Part shown: in pieces, positions 6,816 through 10,926 of the stretch
Layout of the letters: every line of letters starts with the position of its first letter
How positions within the stretch are numbered: position 1 is the stretch's first letter
Assembly: GCA_002308435.1 (NCBI GenBank)
Contig: DBUY01000013.1
Coordinates: forward strand, 26,413-37,338
Direction of reading: 5' to 3'
Length of the DNA: 10,926 nt
Source of the DNA: Proteobacteria bacterium UBA1278
Lineage (GTDB): Bacteria; Pseudomonadota; Gammaproteobacteria; Comchoanobacterales; Comchoanobacteraceae
Notes under the pieces: model-generated
The model's database searches: none
Told to the model about the DNA's origin: nothing
What the model saw: the letters and a program-made list of their open reading frames with translations, nothing else
Program-made: the position numbers and the translations under genes

Positions 6816-7790
6816 ATGTATAGACCGCACGATGAGACGCGCAGATTGCTCAGACAAATGAACGCCCTGCACTCAAAAACCGTATTCATCACCGGCGCTA
6901 CCGATGGAATTGGTTTAGCGTTTGCTCGCGTCATTGCGTGGGCTGGTTGGAATATCGTCCTCTGTGCTCGTTCAGCTCGCAAAGCAAGCAGGGTGATATC
7001 TGAGCTACAATCAATCAATCCAGATATTAAGATCCACAGTGTTGTCTGCGAGCTATCTAGTTTGGACTCAATCAATAAAGCAATACGGTCAATTCGTAAA
7101 ATTGGTTTGCAGTTACATTTGGTATTTCTAAATGCTGGTATTACCTCTAGTAGAGAGGAGAAAACAGACAAAGGTATTTCGTCTGTATTTTTTGTTAACC
7201 ACATTGCCCAACAAGCATTGCTAATGGGTATTCAACACCAGTTAGCTGATCAATCGCGTATCGTTATTCAGTCTTCAGTGGCACATAAGTTCGCCAGGGA
7301 GCCCAGATTATATACTGAATACATGAACATCCAAGAGAAAGTAGCATCATCAGTCTATGCAGACAGTAAGTGTGCCAATATCTGCTTAGCATACACGGCG
7401 GGCAAATATCTAACTCAAAAGCAGGGGCGTCAGATCATGAGTTATGCGGTACACCCAGGTTATCTCGTGACGAATATTAATCGCGATATGTTCATGCAGC
7501 CATTATATCAATCATTACTCGACAGTCTATGCGGTAGGGTAACGCCATTAATGCTTAGGCTCGGATATCACCTTGGCGTGGTACAGCCATCAGTCGAACA
7601 TGCAGCGCATCCTGCTATCGTCGCAGCACTTGCAGAGAATCCATCTTTCTTCACAGGGCCATCCGGCTACTTCGAGCTCTATGGTCCTCCAATGCCGGCC
7701 AAGATATATCACGATATCAGTACAGAGTGCGCACAAATATTGTGGGAACAAACTGAACAGTGCATAGCTGAGCTACATGGTTCCACGTGA
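6816..7790 (+). CDS. short-chain dehydrogenase/reductase (SDR), substrate unknown
   Basis: A 324-residue NAD(P)-dependent oxidoreductase with a Rossmann fold. Visible SDR motifs are the glycine-rich nucleotide loop TGATDGIG (T26-G33), a basic CARSARK stretch after the second strand that suggests NADP(H) preference, the NAG motif (N106-G108), the catalytic Ser at 153/154, Y181-x3-K185 (YADSK), and a following HPGYLVTNI segment. The overall layout resembles retinol-dehydrogenase or WWOX-like SDRs rather than fatty-acid FabG (about 245 aa), with a long C-terminal part. The ATG has a good Shine-Dalgarno (GAAAGGA, 8 nt spacing). The last codons and stop lie inside parS-like site 3 (the final GST-stop is encoded by GGTTCCACGTGA). 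It converges on yaaA with 61 nt between stops. The substrate cannot be inferred from sequence or neighbours. Confidence 0.9.
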   Translation: MYRPHDETRRLLRQMNALHSKTVFITGATDGIGLAFARVIAWAGWNIVLCARSARKASRVISELQSINPDIKIHSVVCELSSLDSINKAIRSIRKIGLQLHLVFLNAGITSSREEKTDKGISSVFFVNHIAQQALLMGIQHQLADQSRIVIQSSVAHKFAREPRLYTEYMNIQEKVASSVYADSKCANICLAYTAGKYLTQKQGRQIMSYAVHPGYLVTNINRDMFMQPLYQSLLDSLCGRVTPLMLRLGYHLGVVQPSVEHAAHPAIVAALAENPSFFTGPSGYFELYGPPMPAKIYHDISTECAQILWEQTEQCIAELHGST

Positions 7791-7794
7791 ATCA
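7779..7794 (+). promoter_or_regulatory. parS-like ParB-binding site 3
   Basis: GGTTCCACGTGAATCA, 13 of 16 to TGTTTCACGTGAAACA. Its left arm GTTCCACG equals the half-site of Pseudomonas-type parS (TGTTCCACGTGGAACA). The right arm TGAATCAT is identical to the other three sites. It contains the dehydrogenase stop codon (7788-7790). Confidence 0.6.
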
Positions 7795-7838
7795 TCGGCG
7801 TACAGCAAGACCACAGTTTTTAAGAACATGTTAGCGCA

Positions 7839-7854
7839 CGTTCCACGTGAATCA
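7839..7854 (+). promoter_or_regulatory. parS-like ParB-binding site 4
   Basis: CGTTCCACGTGAATCA, 13 of 16 to parS consensus. It shares GTTCCACGTGAATCAT exactly with site 3, 60 nt away. The bases TCA at 7852-7854 are the yaaA stop codon read on the minus strand. Confidence 0.6.
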
Positions 7855-8631
7855 TGCGTTGGAGAGAAATACAATTTCTCCATCACTTGAATGCGCCTTA
7901 CTGTGTGTATATCCGGTGTTGAATTGCTTTAGCTCTTTAAGACTCTTGGGCTGAGTCATCATGATATACCGCGCCATTAAACCACGCGCACGCTTCGCCT
8001 TAATGCCAATAACGCGGTAACCCGATTCATGGGAATCAGCAAAAGTGATCCGAATGGTTGGGCATGGAAGCTCGGCCTGATCAATGACCTTTGCGTATTC
8101 CTGTGAGGCTAGATTGATGTGCGTAGTAATCGCATGATCATTGATATAACTCGAGAGAGATTGAGTGAGTTGAGAACGCCAGAATTCATATAAATCATGT
8201 CCCAAATAAGGTCGAACACGAGAACCCATTTCGAGTCGGTAGGGTTGTATGAGATCAAGCGGGCGCAGAAAACCATATAAGCCAGACAAAATAACTAAAT
8301 GAGACTGCGCGATTGACTGCTGATTAGCTGTAAGAGAATCGAAATCTAATGTCTTGAACGCATCCCCTGCAAAAAGGGAACAGGCTGGATAACCGCTGTC
8401 AGATTGGTTAAGTTGGAAATCTTGGTATCTCTGGTAGTTAAGGTCGGCAATGGCCTCGCTGATCTCCATTGTTGTTGCCAGTTCTGATGCAGATAGTTTT
8501 TTAAGATTCGACGCTAAGACATCTGCTTGCGAAAGAAACTGCGGGCTACTGAATGGAGCGCCACGAGCACTCGCTATCGGGTGGAATTTCTTAGCAGGTG
8601 ATAATGTAATGAGAAATGGTAAGTGCGCCAT
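7852..8631 (-). CDS. yaaA: peroxide stress protein YaaA (DUF328/UPF0246)
   Basis: A 259-residue cytoplasmic protein, close to E. coli YaaA (258 aa), which lowers free iron and so Fenton damage during hydrogen peroxide stress and has been reported to bind DNA. Family motifs appear in order: SPAK (11-14), LSGLYGxLRPLDLxQPYRLEMG (about 115-136), DLYxFW (146-151), INLASxEY (172-179), AKRARGLMARY (212-222), FN (237-238) and GEIVF (251-255). The start has six more residues than E. coli before SPAK, but a clear GAGGA lies 6 nt upstream of the ATG, supporting it. It follows gyrB on the same strand after about 200 nt and probably has its own promoter. Its stop codon is part of parS-like site 4. No OxyR site was recognised. 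Confidence 0.95.
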   Translation of the reverse strand: MAHLPFLITLSPAKKFHPIASARGAPFSSPQFLSQADVLASNLKKLSASELATTMEISEAIADLNYQRYQDFQLNQSDSGYPACSLFAGDAFKTLDFDSLTANQQSIAQSHLVILSGLYGFLRPLDLIQPYRLEMGSRVRPYLGHDLYEFWRSQLTQSLSSYINDHAITTHINLASQEYAKVIDQAELPCPTIRITFADSHESGYRVIGIKAKRARGLMARYIMMTQPKSLKELKQFNTGYTHSKAHSSDGEIVFLSNA

Positions 8632-8657
8632 AAATCGTCCTCATGCAGTGTTTCGAA

Positions 8658-8685
8658 AGATTAACATACAAATAGTGTAATGTAA
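8658..8685 (-). promoter_or_regulatory. putative sigma70 promoter of yaaA
   Basis: On the minus strand TTACAT (8680-8685, 4/6 to TTGACA) and TAATCT (8658-8663, 4/6 to TATAAT) are 16 nt apart. The predicted start near 8651 gives a leader of about 20 nt carrying the Shine-Dalgarno. Modest matches only. Confidence 0.35.
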
Positions 8686-8832
8686 CTGTAGCTGCGAAAA
8701 TTGACGGCCCTATGTAGCTTGTAATCTATGTAAGCATCAGGTCACTAGGTGAGATAAATCAATCACTGATGGAAAGCTGGTGAGTGCGCAACACGCGGTC
8801 TAAAACAAAAATTGGTGACAAAATCGAATTAT

Positions 8833-10926
8833 TTAGGTATCAATATTCTCAGCAAGATGCGCATTAGTCTCAATAAATTGCTTTCGAGGCGCTACATGGT
8901 CACCCATAAGAACTGAAAAAAGCTGATCCGCGCCAATTGCATCATCAATGTTCACCTGATAAAGCGTTCGATTTTCAGGATCCATGGTTGTCTCCCACAA
9001 CTGATCCGGGCTCATTTCACCAAGACCTTTGTAGCGCTGAATAGTAACACGCTTGCGCATTGTTTTGTCTAGCGTCTCAATAAGTTGCTGTAAACTAGCA
9101 ATCGGCTTCTTAGTTTGATCAACCATCAAGTAACTTTCACCAGTGAATAAGTGCGCACTTTCGTCAGATATTTTGGCAATTAACTGGTAGTCAGCCGACT
9201 CAAAAAAGTCCGGTTTAATGGGGTATGATGCCATTAGTTTGTTGTGTAAGTGTTTGTTAATAACAGGTTGATAGCAGGAGGTGCCGTGATGATCCTGGAT
9301 CAGTTGCACATCAATGGATAGTCCATGACTTTTTCGAAGTGCCTCTGCATCAAATAGAGTAGAAATTCGATCACACCAACCGCGCACAGCAGCTTCGTTT
9401 GTCTTGTCCGAAATAGGAAAAGCAGGCACGAGTAAAAGGGCATTCACGAATTCTCTAGGGTAGTAGTGGGCTGCGCGCTCCATAACATCTGAGACATCAG
9501 AAAACATTTGGCAGAACTTCTCCATCTGCATACGCGAAACAGGGGGTGTTTCCGGGGCAAGAAAGAGCTCAGTATTTTCGATTGCACCATAGGCAAGAAA
9601 CTTCTGCAGAGCTTCATCATCAATCATATATTGGTCATGTTTTTTCTGGGTCACTTTATAGAGTGGCGGTTGAGCTATATATACATGATTATTCTCAATT
9701 ATATCTGGCATCTGTCGGTATAAAAATGTGAGAAGAAGTGTACGAATATGGGCACCATCGATATCCGCATCAGTCATAATGACAATTTTGTGATAGCGTA
9801 GTTTACTAAGATCATAGCCCTCTTTGCCAATACCACATCCGAGCGCTTTGATGAGTGTGCCAATTTCATCATTGGCCAGCATCTTGTCAAATCGGGCTTT
9901 CTCAACGTTCAAAATCTTACCCTTCAGTGGTAGAATTGCCTGAGAGCGGCGATCACGGCCTTGCTTTGCATTACCGCCCGCAGAATCCCCCTCAACAATA
10001 AACACTTCACATTTGGTTGGATCTTGTTCTTGGCAGTCGGCTAACTTACCAGGTAAGTTCGATAGCTCAATTGAGTTTTTACGACGAGTCATCTCTCTCG
10101 CACGCTTTGCCGCCTCGCGAGCACGACTTGCATCCAGCACTTTTTGTATAATGACTTTGGCGACTTTAGGATTCTCAAGCAAATACTCATCGAGCGCCTC
10201 GGCCAAAGAAGATTCAACGATGGCTTTCACCTCTGAGGAGACCAGTTTATCTTTTGTCTGGGAGGAAAACTTGGGTTCAAACATCTTGACGGAAATAATC
10301 GCCGTTAATCCCTCACGAATATCTTCACCTTGTACAGCGCCTTTCGCTTTTTTATCGTGACTCTCAATATACCGATTGATAACGCGAGTTAACGAAGAGC
10401 GAAATCCCGCAAGATGTGTGCCACCATCTTTCTGTTTGATATTATTCGTAAAACAGTACACATTCTCTTGATAGCCATCTTGCCATTGCAAAGCGCATGC
10501 GACAGTAATGTCATTTTTGACGGTACTAAAGGCAAAGACATCGGTGTTTATTGGGGTTTTGCTCTGGTTCAGATAAGCAACGAACGAACGTATACCGCCT
10601 TCGTAAAAAAATGTCTCTTTAGCATCTGTGCGCTCATCATGAATATCAATTTTGATTCCCGCATTGAGAAACGCAAGCTCGCGTAGTCGCGCGCTGATCT
10701 GCTGGTAATTATATTCAGTGATCGCAAATATATCATGACAAGGCTTGAAGTAAACGCTGGTTCCTGATTTGTCAGACTCCCCAACAATATCGAGTGGCGC
10801 ATCGGGCACCCCAAGCTGGTAGCTTTGAAAATAACGTTTATTGTTTTTGAAAATGGTTAATTCTAGTTTCTGCGAGAGTGCGTTAACAACAGAAACGCCA
10901 ACACCATGCAAACCACCAGAAACTTT
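8833..10926 (-). CDS. gyrB: DNA gyrase subunit B, N terminus beyond window
   Basis: The ATPase and TOPRIM subunit of DNA gyrase, which with GyrA introduces negative supercoils. 697 codons are present. The first visible residue aligns with K110 of E. coli GyrB (KVSGGLHGVG, the ATP-lid lysine loop), so about 110 residues lie outside and the full protein would be close to 804 aa. Visible parts, numbered from the edge, are: rest of the GHKL ATPase and transducer, with the QTK loop at 223-225; TOPRIM acidic motif EGDSAGG just before N319; the LPLKGK segment; MTDADIDG at 384-391 with the metal-binding DxD; the large insert typical of Gram-negative GyrB (about 440-610); the tail with QRYKGLGEM from 630; and an AENID-like end. 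The TTG near 10911 is an internal leucine, not a start. In many bacteria gyrB follows dnaA-dnaN-recF, which would lie to the right. Confidence 0.98.
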   Translation of the reverse strand, partial: KVSGGLHGVGVSVVNALSQKLELTIFKNNKRYFQSYQLGVPDAPLDIVGESDKSGTSVYFKPCHDIFAITEYNYQQISARLRELAFLNAGIKIDIHDERTDAKETFFYEGGIRSFVAYLNQSKTPINTDVFAFSTVKNDITVACALQWQDGYQENVYCFTNNIKQKDGGTHLAGFRSSLTRVINRYIESHDKKAKGAVQGEDIREGLTAIISVKMFEPKFSSQTKDKLVSSEVKAIVESSLAEALDEYLLENPKVAKVIIQKVLDASRAREAAKRAREMTRRKNSIELSNLPGKLADCQEQDPTKCEVFIVEGDSAGGNAKQGRDRRSQAILPLKGKILNVEKARFDKMLANDEIGTLIKALGCGIGKEGYDLSKLRYHKIVIMTDADIDGAHIRTLLLTFLYRQMPDIIENNHVYIAQPPLYKVTQKKHDQYMIDDEALQKFLAYGAIENTELFLAPETPPVSRMQMEKFCQMFSDVSDVMERAAHYYPREFVNALLLVPAFPISDKTNEAAVRGWCDRISTLFDAEALRKSHGLSIDVQLIQDHHGTSCYQPVINKHLHNKLMASYPIKPDFFESADYQLIAKISDESAHLFTGESYLMVDQTKKPIASLQQLIETLDKTMRKRVTIQRYKGLGEMSPDQLWETTMDPENRTLYQVNIDDAIGADQLFSVLMGDHVAPRKQFIETNAHLAENIDT

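Noticed and set aside
7791..7851. Bidirectional terminator between the dehydrogenase and yaaA
   Set aside because: Only a short AACATGTT palindrome and a five-T run not placed after a stem are present; no convincing hairpin.
10909..10911. TTG start for gyrB
   Set aside because: It is the conserved leucine of the SGGLHGVG loop in the ATPase domain; the gene continues beyond the window.

Overview
The window looks like chromosomal DNA from a gammaproteobacterium of moderate GC content. GyrB and PriA read like the E. coli proteins almost from end to end. GyrB carries the large insert between TOPRIM and tail that is usual in Gram-negative bacteria. The species cannot be named from sequence alone; a host-associated lineage is possible but is inference.

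Left third (1-4000): a tandem array, about 1.87 kb per unit, of a gene for a polytopic membrane protein of the CPBP (CAAX protease / Rce1-like glutamic intramembrane protease) family. Copy 1 runs in from the left edge and is 5'-incomplete. Copy 2 is complete (544 aa, GTG start, own promoter and strong Shine-Dalgarno). Copy 3 is a decayed remnant with a nonsense codon, a 5-nt deletion, and a roughly 1.06 kb internal deletion that removes the membrane and catalytic region. The spacers between copies are also homologous, so whole gene-plus-spacer units were duplicated.

Middle and right (4271-10926): four conserved-type genes. priA (+) encodes the replication-restart helicase. A classical-type short-chain dehydrogenase (+) follows and converges on yaaA (-), which encodes the peroxide-stress protein. 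gyrB (-) runs off the right edge, missing about 110 N-terminal codons.

The most interesting non-coding signal is a set of four same-orientation copies of GTTYCACGTGAATCAT between the end of priA and the end of yaaA. They are 13/16 to 14/16 matches to the ParB centromere site parS (TGTTTCACGTGAAACA) but share a fixed non-palindromic right arm. With gyrB adjacent (often in the dnaA-dnaN-recF-gyrB cluster), this suggests a centromere region near the replication origin. Two of the four sites contain the stop codons of the converging dehydrogenase and yaaA genes. A pair of near-consensus DnaA boxes lies among them. No tRNA, rRNA, CRISPR array or insertion sequence was seen, and no convincing hairpin-plus-T terminator was found.
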